64,000 bases of DNA, taken from the NCBI GenBank assembly GCA_009744235.1, contig WPHV01000003.1, positions 186,001-250,000 on the forward strand, read 5' to 3'. Positions 27,435 to 37,627 of this stretch are shown one piece after another. The notes under the pieces were generated by a model that did no database searches, had not been told where the DNA came from, and saw only the letters and a program-made list of their open reading frames with translations. Each line of letters opens with the position of its first letter. The stretch's first letter is position 1. Source of the DNA: Gillisella vitis. GTDB taxonomy: Bacteria; Pseudomonadota; Alphaproteobacteria; Rhizobiales; Rhizobiaceae. The position numbers and the translations under genes are program-made.

Positions 27435-28238
27435 ATGACCGCAGGCACAATCCGTACCGGCATCGGCGGTTGGACTTTCGAACCTTGGGAAGGCACGTTC
27501 TATCCTGAAAAGCTGCCGAAGAAGCGGCAGCTGGAACATGCAAGCCGCCAGCTCACGGCCATTGAAGTCAACGGCACCTATTATTCCAGCCAGAAGCCGG
27601 AGACCTTCGCCAAATGGGCTAAAGAAGTTCCGGAGGATTTCATCTTTTCGCTGAAAGCCAGCCGTTATTGTACCAATCGCAAGATCCTGGCCGAGGCCGG
27701 TCCATCTATCGAAAAGTTCCTGAACCAGGGTATCGCGGAACTGGGTCACCATCTTGGCCCTATTCTCTGGCAATTCATGGCAACGAAAAAGTTCGAGCCT
27801 GACGATTTCGAGGGGTTTCTGTCGCTCCTGCCGAAAACCCTTGATGGATTGGCGCTGCGGCATGTGGTCGAGCCACGCCATCCCTCGTTCCAGACACCTG
27901 ATTTCATCACCATGCTGGAGCGGCATGGCGTGGCCGCAGTCTGTGCTGATCACCACGATTACCCGATGTTTGCCGATGTCAATGCGGATTTCGTCTATGC
28001 CCGGCTGCAAAAGGGAACAGATGAGATAAAGACCTGCTATCCTGAAACCCAGGTAAAGGACTGGGCAAAGCGGTTTTCCACCTATGCTGAAGGCGGTATG
28101 CCGCAGGATTTGCCGTTGATTGCGCCGCAACGGATTGCGGATAAAAAGCCACGCGATGTCTTTGCGTTTTTCATCACGGGCGGCAAGGTCAATGCACCGA
28201 ATGGCGCGCAATTGCTTCAGAAAGCGCTATCGAACTGA
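27435..28238 (+). CDS. DUF72 (YecE-family) protein
   Basis: A 267-residue TIM-barrel protein of DUF72. The N-terminus IRTGIGGWTFEPWEGTFYPE, the YYSSQKPETFAKWA segment, FIFSLKASRY, and LRHVVEPRHPSF are family hallmarks. The biochemical function is unknown, although barrel and conserved acidic/aromatic residues suggest an enzyme. It follows uvrA by 21 nt on the same strand, so it may share the SOS-controlled transcript. Confidence 0.85.
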   Translation: MTAGTIRTGIGGWTFEPWEGTFYPEKLPKKRQLEHASRQLTAIEVNGTYYSSQKPETFAKWAKEVPEDFIFSLKASRYCTNRKILAEAGPSIEKFLNQGIAELGHHLGPILWQFMATKKFEPDDFEGFLSLLPKTLDGLALRHVVEPRHPSFQTPDFITMLERHGVAAVCADHHDYPMFADVNADFVYARLQKGTDEIKTCYPETQVKDWAKRFSTYAEGGMPQDLPLIAPQRIADKKPRDVFAFFITGGKVNAPNGAQLLQKALSN

Positions 28239-28245
28239 AGGTCTG

Positions 28246-28785
28246 ATGATGACGACACCCATCGGCGACCCTGCTGATACGAGCCATATCGGTCCCGCGA
28301 CGAGGCAGCATTTTCGCAGTTTGCGAGATGTGGAATTGGCTTCGTTCGAAACCCTTCGGGCTGCTGGGGCCGTAACAGGCGACCCTGTTGCAAGCCGCGA
28401 CGAGGAATTGCGGGTTTATCTCGATGCCGGTATGCTTCTGGCAGCTTTCGATGGAGCGGAAAGTCCGGTCGGATATGCTGGTGGCTATGTCAGCGAAGGC
28501 TGGTTGCACATAGGAGAAGCAGATGTTCATCCGCAATGGCAGCGGCGGGGAAATGGGCGGCGACTGATAAATGCTTTGCTTAATGAAGGACGGACCAGAC
28601 ATCTCGTGGGTTCGACGCTGACAACAGATCGTTTCGCGCCTTTCAACGCGCCCTTTTATTCCTCTCTTGGGTTTCAAGCCGTCGAGGGGGATGCCTGCCC
28701 TATGCGCCTGAAAAAGATCCTTGCAGCAGAAGCGGCTAAAGGCCTCAATCCAATTCGCCGTGTCGCCATGATGCTGGCGTTTTAA
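28246..28785 (+). CDS. GNAT-family N-acetyltransferase
   Basis: A 179-residue acetyltransferase. The ATG at 28246 lies 7 nt after the DUF72 stop. The acetyl-CoA region ADVHPQWQRRGNGRRLINALL contains the RxxGxG/A pyrophosphate loop (QRRGNGRR) that defines GNAT motif A, followed by FNAPFYSSLGFQAVE (motif B, FYxxxGF). The acceptor substrate is unknown. Its stop overlaps the stop of the convergent nnrD/nnrE gene by 4 nt. Confidence 0.85.
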   Translation: MMTTPIGDPADTSHIGPATRQHFRSLRDVELASFETLRAAGAVTGDPVASRDEELRVYLDAGMLLAAFDGAESPVGYAGGYVSEGWLHIGEADVHPQWQRRGNGRRLINALLNEGRTRHLVGSTLTTDRFAPFNAPFYSSLGFQAVEGDACPMRLKKILAAEAAKGLNPIRRVAMMLAF

Positions 28786-30263
28786 CCTTGGCGAAAGGGC
28801 CGCACAGCCGCCGCCAGATCCTCCGCCGTCAGTCCCTCGCCGACCTTTGCGCCCGTTTCAGCATGGAGCCAGACGCCTGCGGCTGCCGCCTCAAAAGCCG
28901 GAACGCCTTGCGCCAATAGTCCGCCGATGATCCCGGCCAACACATCGCCGGAACCGGCTGTGGCAAGCCACGGAGGCGCATTTTCGTTGATCATCGCCCG
29001 ACCATCAGGGGCGGCAATCACGGTGTCAGCACCTTTGTACACCACGGCCGCATTGGCTTTTCTGGCAGCGGCCTGGGCTTTTTCGACTTTGCCCAACATC
29101 TTGTCACCGGCAATATCGGCAAACAGCCGAGCGAATTCGCCCTCATGCGGCGTCAGAACCAAGCGGGCTTCATTGCCGGAAAATGCGTTGAACAGTTCGT
29201 CTGGTTGGTCCCTGAACGATGAAATACCATCAGCATCGAGAACCAGTCTGCGTTTGACCAGCGAGAGGGTAAATGCCCTCGCCTTTTCGCCAATCCCGAA
29301 ACCGGGTCCGAGCACGAAGGCGCTCATCCGCTGGTCGGTCAGATAGTCTTCAAGGTCGTCAAGATCATCGACGGTCTTCACCATTACGGCTGTGGTCTGG
29401 GCGGCGTTGACAAGAACGGCACAGGCCGGTGAGGCCAAAGTCACCAGACCCGCTCCGGCCTTCAATCCGGCCATGGCGGACAGCCGGGCGGCGCCTGTTG
29501 CGCTGGTGCGGCCGGAAAATACCGTGAGATGGCCCCGGGTGAATTTATGGCTGGCGCCGGAGATTTTTGGCAGGAGATGCGCCCATAAATCGGGATGATT
29601 GACGGTAACCTCGCCTTGATGTCGATCAACGATGCGACGCGGAATGCCAATGTCGTAGATCTCCACTGCGCCGCAGAGTGACCGTCCCGGCAGCAGCACA
29701 TGTCCCGGCTTTCGTGCCATGAATGTTACCGTATGGACCGCCTGAAACGCCACCGGAAGGGGCTGGCCCGTGCGACCATCGACACCAGAGGGCAGATCGA
29801 CCGCCAGAACAGGAACACCGGCCTGGTTGACCCGCTCGATCAGCACCAACACCGGCGAAGGCAGGTCGCGCGCCAAGCCCGCACCGAACAGCGCATCCAC
29901 CACCAGGTCGCCCTCTTGTGGATCATAGAGCGCCAGCGGTTCGGCCTTGCCCTGGTAGTCGGCATAAGCCAGAGCGGCATCTCCCTTCAGCTCTTTCGGT
30001 TCGCCCAGACAAAAGACCTGAACAGAAACGCCTGATGCCCGCAGCGCCTCAGCCGCGACATAGCCATCACCGCCATTATTTCCTGGCCCACACAGGATAG
30101 CCACCCTCAGCGCCTTTGGAAAAAGCCGGAGTGCCGCTGCCGCCACGGCAGAACCGGCTTTGCGCATCAGCCCATAACTATCGATGCCCGAGTCGGCCGC
30201 ATCGTGGTCCACCAACGCCATGGACGAGGGAGAAATCAGGTGATGAAAAGATGTTTGCATCAT
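28782..30263 (-). CDS. nnrD: Bifunctional NAD(P)H-hydrate epimerase / ADP-dependent dehydratase
   Basis: A 493-residue fusion that repairs hydrated NAD(P)H. The N-terminal YjeF epimerase domain (about residues 1-215) shows ILCGPGNNGGDGYVAAE and VDALFGAGL, and VLAVDLPSGVDGRTG. The C-terminal carbohydrate-kinase-like dehydratase domain shows VLTPHEGEFARLF, AAVVYKGADTVIAAPDGR and the catalytic-region motif ATAGSGDVLAGIIGGLLAQG. Length is normal for the fused form. It lies opposite glnB. Confidence 0.93.
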   Translation of the reverse strand: MMQTSFHHLISPSSMALVDHDAADSGIDSYGLMRKAGSAVAAAALRLFPKALRVAILCGPGNNGGDGYVAAEALRASGVSVQVFCLGEPKELKGDAALAYADYQGKAEPLALYDPQEGDLVVDALFGAGLARDLPSPVLVLIERVNQAGVPVLAVDLPSGVDGRTGQPLPVAFQAVHTVTFMARKPGHVLLPGRSLCGAVEIYDIGIPRRIVDRHQGEVTVNHPDLWAHLLPKISGASHKFTRGHLTVFSGRTSATGAARLSAMAGLKAGAGLVTLASPACAVLVNAAQTTAVMVKTVDDLDDLEDYLTDQRMSAFVLGPGFGIGEKARAFTLSLVKRRLVLDADGISSFRDQPDELFNAFSGNEARLVLTPHEGEFARLFADIAGDKMLGKVEKAQAAARKANAAVVYKGADTVIAAPDGRAMINENAPPWLATAGSGDVLAGIIGGLLAQGVPAFEAAAAGVWLHAETGAKVGEGLTAEDLAAAVRPFRQG

Positions 30264-30431
30264 GCAAATATCAAATCGAAAGCCGAACCAAACGGCAATG
30301 GCGTTGAGGAAATTAATATTGGATATTTATTGTGCATTTGCCTATCGAAACAGCATGAATTTATGCAAAAAATCTGCGCAAATCATAAAATCAGCAAAAA
30401 ATTCAATCTGACTAATTCTCACAAAAAATAG

Positions 30432-30938
<507 letters not shown>

Positions 30939-30999
30939 ATGCGGCCCGGCTGAGGGAGGTCGGGTCTTATAATCGTCATCAAATCGAGGAACAAACCTA

Positions 31000-32409
31000 A
31001 TGACGACCGCACAGGATATTCTTAAACAAATCAAAGACAACGACGTAAAATTTGTCGATCTCAGATTCACCGACCCCAAGGGCAAGCTGCAGCATGTCAC
31101 CATGGACATCGTCTGTGTCGATGAAGACATGTTCGCCGATGGCGTCATGTTCGACGGCTCCTCCATCGCAGGCTGGAAGGCGATCAACGAATCCGACATG
31201 GTGCTGATGCCGGACGTGGAAACGGTGCATATGGACCCGTTCTTCGCCCAGTCGACCATGGTCATTCTCTGCGATATTCTCGATCCGGTTTCCGGTGAAG
31301 CCTATAACCGCGATCCGCGCGGCACGGCCAAGAAGGCAGAAGCCTATCTCAAGGCGTCGGGTATCGGCGACACGGCGTTTTTTGGCCCGGAAGCTGAATT
31401 CTTCATTTTCGATGACGTGAAATACAAGGCTGATCCTTACAATACCGGCTTCAAGCTCGATTCCACCGAATTGCCGTCCAACGACGATACCGACTATGAA
31501 ACCGGCAATCTCGGCCACCGTCCGCGCGTCAAGGGCGGCTATTTCCCGGTTCCGCCGATCGACAGCTGCCAGGACATGCGCTCGGAAATGCTGACGGTTC
31601 TGTCCGAAATGGGCGTGACCGTCGAAAAGCACCACCACGAAGTCGCCGCTGCCCAGCACGAGCTTGGCATCAAGTTCGATACGCTGGTGCGCAACGCCGA
31701 CAAAATGCAGATCTATAAATATGTCGTGCATCAGGTTGCCAATGCCTATGGCAAGACCGCAACCTTCATGCCGAAGCCAATCTTCGGTGACAACGGCTCG
31801 GGCATGCATGTGCACCAGTCGATCTGGAAGGATGGCAAGCCAACCTTCGCCGGTGACGAATATGCCGGTCTGTCGGAAAGCTGCCTCTACTACATCGGCG
31901 GCATCATCAAGCATGCCAAGGCATTGAATGCCTTCACCAACCCCTCGACCAATTCCTACAAGCGTCTGGTGCCTGGCTATGAAGCACCGGTTCTGCTGGC
32001 CTATTCCGCCCGCAACCGTTCTGCCTCCTGCCGCATCCCGTTCGGCTCCAATCCGAAGGCAAAGCGCGTCGAAGTCCGCTTCCCTGACCCGACCGCCAAC
32101 CCCTATCTCGGTTTTGCCGCCATGCTGATGGCTGGTCTCGATGGCATCAAGAACAAGATCCATCCTGGCAAGGCTATGGACAAGGATCTCTATGATCTGC
32201 CGCCGAAGGAATTGAAGAAGATCCCGACGGTCTGCGCTAGCTTGCGCGAAGCGCTGGAAAGCCTCGACAAGGATCGCAAGTTCCTGACCGCGGGCGGCGT
32301 CTTCGACGACGACCAGATCGACGCCTTCATCGACATCAAGATGCAGGAAGTCATGCGTTACGACATGACGCCTCATCCGGTGGAATACGACATGTACTAC
32401 TCGGTCTGA
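31000..32409 (+). CDS. glnA: Glutamine synthetase type I
   Basis: A 469-residue GSI-beta enzyme that makes glutamine from glutamate, ammonia and ATP. It shows [21 protein letters not shown] (metal ligands), the ATP/ammonia region [13 protein letters not shown], and [10 protein letters not shown]. The adenylylation site is Tyr398 in DKDLYDLPP, so activity should be set by GlnE. It is transcribed with glnB from the sigma-54 promoter and ends at a strong terminator. Confidence 0.98.
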   Translation: MTTAQDILKQIKDNDVKFVDLRFTDPKGKLQHVTMDIVCVDEDMFADGVMFDGSSIAGWKAINESDMVLMPDVETVHMDPFFAQSTMVILCDILDPVSGEAYNRDPRGTAKKAEAYLKASGIGDTAFFGPEAEFFIFDDVKYKADPYNTGFKLDSTELPSNDDTDYETGNLGHRPRVKGGYFPVPPIDSCQDMRSEMLTVLSEMGVTVEKHHHEVAAAQHELGIKFDTLVRNADKMQIYKYVVHQVANAYGKTATFMPKPIFGDNGSGMHVHQSIWKDGKPTFAGDEYAGLSESCLYYIGGIIKHAKALNAFTNPSTNSYKRLVPGYEAPVLLAYSARNRSASCRIPFGSNPKAKRVEVRFPDPTANPYLGFAAMLMAGLDGIKNKIHPGKAMDKDLYDLPPKELKKIPTVCASLREALESLDKDRKFLTAGGVFDDDQIDAFIDIKMQEVMRYDMTPHPVEYDMYYSV

Positions 32410-32422
32410 TCCGATCGACACC

Positions 32423-32453
32423 AAAGCCGGCAGCAACCCTGCCGGCTTTTTTA
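32423..32453 (+). terminator. Rho-independent terminator of glnBA
   Basis: Perfect 11-bp arms (AAAGCCGGCAG at 32423-32433, complement at 32439-32449) around a 5-nt loop are followed by a T-run. It starts 14 nt after the glnA stop. Confidence 0.92.
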
Positions 32454-32545
32454 TTGCAGTATCATTGGTATTTTTTGCAATTGCACATCTTGTTAAACCG
32501 GGCGGCCATGCCTCAGCCGTTTTGTGACAAAACCATGTCGAGGCC

Positions 32546-32576
32546 CTTGATGTTCGTTGTCCCGTTTCCCAAATAT
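32546..32576 (+). promoter_or_regulatory. Possible RpoH-type promoter for hspQ
   Basis: CTTGAT (32546-32551), a 16-nt spacer, then CCCAAATAT loosely resembles alphaproteobacterial heat-shock promoters (CTTG and a C-rich -10). The match is imperfect; the heat-shock function of HspQ is what makes it worth noting. Confidence 0.3.
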
Positions 32577-32597
32577 TTGACGAAAGGAAACAAAGCC

Positions 32598-32927
32598 ATG
32601 AAACAACGCAACGCAAAGTTTGGAATCGGTGACATTGTTCGTCACAAGGTATTTCCGTTTCGCGGCGTCGTTTTCGACGTCGATCCGGAATTTGCCAATA
32701 CGGAAGAATGGTGGAATGCGATCCCCGCAGAATTGCGGCCCAGCAAGGATCAGCCCTTCTATCACCTGCTGGCTGAAAATGCCGAGACGGAATATGTCGC
32801 CTATGTCTCCGAGCAAAATCTGGAGACAGACGAAAGCGGCGAGCCGCTGCGCAATCCGCATATCAACCAGATCTTCGTGGAAGAGCAGGCCGGTCATTAC
32901 AAGCCGCGGATGAATTTGGCTCACTGA
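32598..32927 (+). CDS. hspQ: Heat shock protein HspQ (hemimethylated-DNA-binding YccV family)
   Basis: A 109-residue protein. The ATG at 32598 follows AAGGAAAC. The sequence KFGIGDIVRHKVFPFRGVVF, the EEWWNAIPAELRP stretch and QPFYHLLAENAETEYVAYVS match the HspQ/YccV family. HspQ acts as a specificity-enhancing factor or adaptor for the Lon protease in enterobacteria. The same role here is inferred. It is a single gene between two terminators. Confidence 0.93.
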   Translation: MKQRNAKFGIGDIVRHKVFPFRGVVFDVDPEFANTEEWWNAIPAELRPSKDQPFYHLLAENAETEYVAYVSEQNLETDESGEPLRNPHINQIFVEEQAGHYKPRMNLAH

Positions 32928-32949
32928 TCGGCTGACATTATCTCCTATA

Positions 32950-32986
32950 AAAAAAGCCCCGGTCGCTAAACGACCGGGGCTTTTTC
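32950..32986. terminator. Bidirectional terminator between hspQ and ialB-like gene
   Basis: Perfect 15-bp arms including A/T runs (32951-32965 and 32971-32985, core GCCCCGGTCG) around a 5-nt loop, placed between convergent genes. Either strand would carry a T-tract after the stem. Confidence 0.92.
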
Positions 32987-33008
32987 AATGAAGCAAAGGA
33001 ATAACCGA

Positions 33009-33644
33009 TTATTTGGTTTCCTTAGCGGCCTTCTGGGCGTCTTCCAGAGCCTTCTGCGATTCTTCGTTCTTCTTCTGCATGGCTTCTTCCAGCAGACGCT
33101 GGCGCTCCTGCGCCTGGGACTGGGTGATAGCCGGGCCATCGTAGGAACCGGTAAAGCCATCCAGCGAAATCTTGATCGGGTTTGGAACGCGGCGGAAGTT
33201 CATCGAGGTGAACACCACGTCATGGCCCTTCTTCAGGCTGGCAATCATCGCGTCCGTCAGCGGAATTTCAGCTGTGCAACGGTCCGGGAAGCAGACGGCG
33301 TAATCGATCTTCTGGCCCTTGCCGCCGTCGATCTGCAGAACGACGCCCGGAGGGACGAGCCGTGCGGAAGGCACGGAAACCTGCATCAGCTTGCGGTTCA
33401 TCTTGCCTTCGATGGAGATGATCGCCACGGCGATAATCATCTGGCGGTTCTGTGCGACCTGAATGTTCTGCACCGTGCAGATATCGTTGTCTTCCTGCTT
33501 GGCGCAGGTCTTGAACCAACCCTGCGGCGGCAAGCCGGCATCGCCAGCGGGCTGCTGCTGGGCAAAGGATGCGCCAGCAAAGCCAGTGGAGAGAACGAGA
33601 GCGGAGAGTGCCGCACGCGCGGTTTTGGCTGCTGTAAACGTCAT
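33009..33644 (-). CDS. Invasion-associated locus B (IalB) family protein
   Basis: A 211-residue secreted protein. Residues 1-28 form a signal peptide ending ASFA before QQQPAGD. The IalB domain follows, with WFKTCAKQEDNDICTVQ, GVVLQIDGGKGQKIDYAVCFPDRCTAEIP and paired cysteines that suggest disulfides. The last 40 residues are charged and helical (EERQ/KK rich) and could form a coiled coil. IalB proteins are periplasmic and widespread in Rhizobiales; they are named for Bartonella red-cell invasion, but their role in soil species is unclear. It is convergent with hspQ. Confidence 0.88.
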   Translation of the reverse strand: MTFTAAKTARAALSALVLSTGFAGASFAQQQPAGDAGLPPQGWFKTCAKQEDNDICTVQNIQVAQNRQMIIAVAIISIEGKMNRKLMQVSVPSARLVPPGVVLQIDGGKGQKIDYAVCFPDRCTAEIPLTDAMIASLKKGHDVVFTSMNFRRVPNPIKISLDGFTGSYDGPAITQSQAQERQRLLEEAMQKKNEESQKALEDAQKAAKETK

Positions 33645-33994
33645 AACGAGATCCGTCTCCTGAAAACTTTTGTCGAACCGAAGTTCTCACCCGATTAGAT
33701 CGGCCTATTCGTTCATCCCCTGGGTTTTAAATGAGGCAAATAGATGACCCGATGTGTGTGGTGATCCTGTTACAGCGCATCGCCGCGAATATCCAGTGCT
33801 TCTTTGGTGTTTGCGAAAGATGCGTCCAATTTATGGAACGATTGAGCGCGCGCGCCATTTGTTTTACTGGACAATTTCACCCATTCACTTACATGGCGCT
33901 TCCATAGCAGGAATTGTGCCATAGCGGTTGGCTTTCCGGCAGTTCGTGATAATTTGCCGCGAAATTAAAAATACTGATCTCGAGAGGAAATGGT
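33645..33994. other. Non-coding gap between ialB-like and oligopeptide-binding genes
   Basis: About 350 nt between two divergent genes. I see no convincing small gene, RNA or strong palindrome. It presumably holds the two promoters. Confidence 0.5.
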
Positions 33995-35815
33995 TTGCGG
34001 CGTCTTTTGTCGACCCTGCTGGTCCTGCCGTTCTGCGGCTTGTTTGCCGCATCGGCTACCTTGGCCGAGCCCGTCAATGCCATATCCATGTATGGCAAAC
34101 CCGCCCTGCCCGCCGATTACAAGCACCTGCCTTACGTCAACCCTGACGTAAAGAAGGGCGGTCGGATCTCTTACGGCGTGGTCGGCACGTTCGACAGTTT
34201 CAACCCCTTTGTCATCAAGGGCATGCGCACAACGGCGCGCGGCATCTGGGACCCGGAATACGGCAACCTGTTTTACGAAACGCTGATGACGCGCTCGGCC
34301 GGCGAACCCTACACGCTCTACGGTCTTCTGGCGCAAAGCGTTGAGTGGGACGATGCCCGCAGCTTCATCCAGTTCAACCTCAACCCAAAGGCCCGCTGGC
34401 ACGATGGCCAGCCGGTGACGCCGGATGACGTGATTTTCACGTTCCAGATCCTCCAGCAGAAAGGCCGTTCGCCTTTCGACAAGCGGTTGAACGGCGTTGC
34501 CAAGATGGAAAAGGTTGGCGAGCATAGCGTTCGCTTCACCTTCAACGACAAGGCTGACCGGGAAATTCCGCTGCTTCTGGCCTATGCAACGCCAATCCTG
34601 CCAAAGCATGCCATCGATCCGGATCGTTTCGAACAATCGTCGCTGAATGTGCCTGTTGGCTCCGGCCCCTATAAGATCAAGGATATCCGCCCCGGCGAGC
34701 GGATTACCTATCAGCGCGATCCGAATTATTGGGGCAAGGATCTTCCCTCGAAGGTGGGTTTCGATAATTACGACGAAGTCAGCGTAACCTATTTCTTGCA
34801 GGACAGCACGCTGTTCGAAGCCTTCAAGAAGGGTGAGATCGATCTTTACCCTGATGGTGATTCGGCCCATTGGCTGCGGGCCTATAATTTTCCCGCAGCG
34901 GTGAATGGCGATGTTGTGCGCGAAACCTTTACCCCGCAAAAACCGACGGGCATGCTGGGCTTCGTGTTCAACACCCGCCGCCCGATCTTTGCCGATGTGA
35001 AGGTGCGCGAGGCGCTGACGCTCGCCTTCGACTTCGAGTGGGTCAACAAGAACATCTACGGCAACGCTTTCAAGCGAATCCAGAGTTACTGGCAGAATTC
35101 GCCGCTCGGCGCCTTTGGCCATGCCGCTGACGACCGCGAACTGGCAATCCTTGGTAATGCGCGCAACACGATTGCCCCGGAAATCCTGGCGGGTACCTAT
35201 ACATTGCCGATTTCCGATGGTTCAGGCGCCGACCGTAATATTCTGCGCCAGGCCGTCGCGCTGCTCAGTCAGGCTGGCTATTCGATCAATGATGGTAAAA
35301 TGGTCGATGCCCAGGGCAAGCCACTGTCCTTCGAGGTGATGACCCAGAATGCCGGCCAGGAGAAAATGGCGCTTGCCTATCAGCGCACCTTGCGGCTGAT
35401 CGGCATCGGCATGACCATCCGGACGGTGGATGACGCGCAATATCAGGCGCGCTCCAACAGCTTCGATTATGACATGGTCGTCATGGCCTATCCCTCGACG
35501 CTGGCTCCCGGTATTGAACAATTCAACCGCTGGGGCTCCGTTGCCCGGGATCGGCAGAGCAGTTTCAATTATGCCGGGGTGGCCAATCCGGATATCGACC
35601 GGGTGTTGAACACCATGGTCAATGCCAGAAGCCTGGAGGACTATCAGGCCAGCGTGCGGGCCCTCGATCGCCTTCTGGTGGCGGGGCATTATGTGGTGCC
35701 ACTCTATTATAATGGCGAGCAATGGCTGGCGCGCTGGAAGCGCATCGCAAGGCCTGAGCAGGTGCCGATGCTGGGCTATCAACTCCCCACCTGGTGGGAT
35801 GCCAGGGCGCAATGA
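33995..35815 (+). CDS. ABC transporter substrate-binding protein, family 5 (YejA-like)
   Basis: A 606-residue periplasmic binding protein for oligopeptides or related ligands. A signal peptide occupies roughly residues 1-24 (MRRLLSTLLVLPFCGLFAAS, ending TLA before EPVNAIS). The mature protein has KKGGRISYGVVGTFDSFNPF, the family signature region WHDGQPVTPDDVIFTFQIL, and GSGPYKIKDIRPGERITYQR. The start is TTG at 33995 with an AGAGGAAA site close upstream; no ATG is better placed. Homologues usually sit with yejB, yejE and yejF permease/ATPase genes, which are absent here. Confidence 0.9.
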   Translation: MRRLLSTLLVLPFCGLFAASATLAEPVNAISMYGKPALPADYKHLPYVNPDVKKGGRISYGVVGTFDSFNPFVIKGMRTTARGIWDPEYGNLFYETLMTRSAGEPYTLYGLLAQSVEWDDARSFIQFNLNPKARWHDGQPVTPDDVIFTFQILQQKGRSPFDKRLNGVAKMEKVGEHSVRFTFNDKADREIPLLLAYATPILPKHAIDPDRFEQSSLNVPVGSGPYKIKDIRPGERITYQRDPNYWGKDLPSKVGFDNYDEVSVTYFLQDSTLFEAFKKGEIDLYPDGDSAHWLRAYNFPAAVNGDVVRETFTPQKPTGMLGFVFNTRRPIFADVKVREALTLAFDFEWVNKNIYGNAFKRIQSYWQNSPLGAFGHAADDRELAILGNARNTIAPEILAGTYTLPISDGSGADRNILRQAVALLSQAGYSINDGKMVDAQGKPLSFEVMTQNAGQEKMALAYQRTLRLIGIGMTIRTVDDAQYQARSNSFDYDMVVMAYPSTLAPGIEQFNRWGSVARDRQSSFNYAGVANPDIDRVLNTMVNARSLEDYQASVRALDRLLVAGHYVVPLYYNGEQWLARWKRIARPEQVPMLGYQLPTWWDARAQ

Positions 35816-35890
35816 ATTCAACCACCGTGCGCTGATTGCGCACGGATCTGCGGCGTGTCATCGCTGCCGAATACCGATGGAGACCCTTTC

Positions 35891-36562
35891 ATGCAACGCA
35901 TTACCATCGATCTCGTGTCCGATGTCGTCTGCCCGTGGTGCTATCTGGGCAAGGCCCGGCTGGACCTGGCCATTGCCGAGGTGCAGGACACTGTCAGTAT
36001 CGACGTCAACTGGCGCCCCTACCGGCTCAATCCGGACTATCCGCCCGAAGGCGTTGATCAGCAAGCGGAACTCACCAAGAAGTTTGGCGGCAAGGAAAAC
36101 ATGGACCGCAGCCTTCAGAAATTGGCCGAGCTTGGCCGCGAGGTTGGCATTGCCTTCAATTTCGATGCGGTCAAGATCGGTCCCAATACGCTGGATGCGC
36201 ATCGACTGATCCATTGGGCCGGACTGGAGAGCCGTGAGGCGCAGAGTGCCGTGGTTTCTAGCCTGTTCAAGGCATTTTTTGAGGATGGTCGCAATATCGG
36301 CGACCACGCGGTCCTGCTGGATATCACCCAGGAGGCAGGGCTGGACCGAAAGGTGATGCAGGCCCTGCTGGCAGGTGATGCCGATAAGGACATGGTGATC
36401 GATGAAATCGACGCCGCCCAGAAAATGGGGGTCAATGGCGTGCCTTTCTTCATCATCGACCAGAAATATGCCGTGAGTGGCGCCCAGCCGACTGACGTTC
36501 TGGCCAATGCCCTGCGCGACATCGCCGCTGAAAAGGCAGTCGAACAGTCGAAACTGAATTGA
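35891..36562 (+). CDS. DsbA-family oxidoreductase (FrnE/2-hydroxychromene isomerase-like)
   Basis: A 223-residue thioredoxin-fold protein. The active-site CPWC is near residue 15 (DVVCPWCYLGKARLDLA). The helical insertion and the cis-proline strand region GVNGVPFFIIDQKYAVSGAQ complete the DsbA/FrnE fold. No signal peptide is visible, so it is probably cytoplasmic, as FrnE-like members are. The ATG at 35891 follows a short gap after the binding-protein gene. It may act on disulfides or glutathione adducts; the substrate is unknown. Confidence 0.88.
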   Translation: MQRITIDLVSDVVCPWCYLGKARLDLAIAEVQDTVSIDVNWRPYRLNPDYPPEGVDQQAELTKKFGGKENMDRSLQKLAELGREVGIAFNFDAVKIGPNTLDAHRLIHWAGLESREAQSAVVSSLFKAFFEDGRNIGDHAVLLDITQEAGLDRKVMQALLAGDADKDMVIDEIDAAQKMGVNGVPFFIIDQKYAVSGAQPTDVLANALRDIAAEKAVEQSKLN

Positions 36563-36655
36563 CGCAACGCAATATCGGCCATACTCACGAGAGGCCCCCT
36601 GCCGGTGGAAAACGGATGACGGATTTCCCCGGCCAAGCTCCAGGACGACCCGCTC

Positions 36656-37579
36656 GTGACCTCCGATACGACACCTCGCGGCCTTGCGCTCGCTTTTGCG
36701 GCCTTTGCGGCCTTCGCCATCAGTGATGCATCGGTCAAACTTGTGGATGGCCGAATCAGTCCGTTCGAATCAGCCTTCTTCGGATCGCTGTTCGGTCTGG
36801 CTGCCCTGCCCTTTCTACTGAAGCGCGGCGATGCGCTGACGGATGTGTTCAGGACCTCCAACCTGAAGCTCTGGCTGCTGCGCTTCTTCGCGTCAGGCAC
36901 CAGTGCCATTGGCGCTGTGACCGCCTTCACCCATCTGTCGATGGCGGAAGCCTTCTGTCTGATTTTCCTTTTGCCCTGCTTCGTCACCATCATGTCGGTG
37001 GTGTTCCTCAAGGAACAGGTCGGCATGCGCCGCTGGAGCGCCGTCATCATCGGTTTTATCGGCGTGCTGGTGGTGTTACGGCCCGGCTTCAGAGAATTGT
37101 CGATCGGCCATCTCGGCGCTGTCATCGGCGGGTTGGGTGGGGCGATTTCCATCGTCGTCTACCGCGCCATCGGCCCGCGCGAAAAATCCACATCGCTCTA
37201 CGGCGCCGGCGCCTTCGGCACCATCATTATTTCCGGCATCGCCATGCTGCCCGCCTTCTCCTGGCCGCAGGGAACGGACTGGTTGCTTTTGCTCAGCTAC
37301 GGCCTGTTTGCCGCCCTTGCCACTGTGCTGATGATGCTGGCGACCCGCTTTGCTCCAGCCGCCGTGCTGGGGCCTGCACAATATAGCCAGATGCTCTGGG
37401 CCATCCTGTTCGGCTACCTGATTTTCGGCGACCATGTCGATATGCCCATGCTGGTCGGCATCACCCTGATCATCGGCTCCGGCCTGATTACCCTGATGCG
37501 GGAGAGAACCAAGGGCGTTCCCCTCCCACCCGCCGTCGCCTCCGGCCCGCAGGCCAGCCTGGCGGTGGAGGACGAGTAA
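36656..37579 (+). CDS. EamA/DMT-superfamily transporter
   Basis: A 307-residue protein with about ten hydrophobic segments arranged as two EamA repeats (first repeat near GLALAFAAFAAFAISDASVK, second starting near LSIGHLGAVIGGLGGAISIV). These are drug/metabolite exporters of the inner membrane. The start is GTG at 36656. The stop overlaps an ATG (TAATG) belonging to the next, apparently frameshifted gene. Confidence 0.87.
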   Translation: MTSDTTPRGLALAFAAFAAFAISDASVKLVDGRISPFESAFFGSLFGLAALPFLLKRGDALTDVFRTSNLKLWLLRFFASGTSAIGAVTAFTHLSMAEAFCLIFLLPCFVTIMSVVFLKEQVGMRRWSAVIIGFIGVLVVLRPGFRELSIGHLGAVIGGLGGAISIVVYRAIGPREKSTSLYGAGAFGTIIISGIAMLPAFSWPQGTDWLLLLSYGLFAALATVLMMLATRFAPAAVLGPAQYSQMLWAILFGYLIFGDHVDMPMLVGITLIIGSGLITLMRERTKGVPLPPAVASGPQASLAVEDE

Positions 37580-37627
37580 TGCTGCATTGCTGTCGTTCTA
37601 CCGCTTTTCTGCTGGCCATGACGGTTA

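Noticed and set aside
30997..32616. Long open frame (539 codons) antisense to glnA
   Set aside because: glnA is unmistakable on the plus strand. The antisense frame has no recognisable domain and is explained by GC-rich codon bias.
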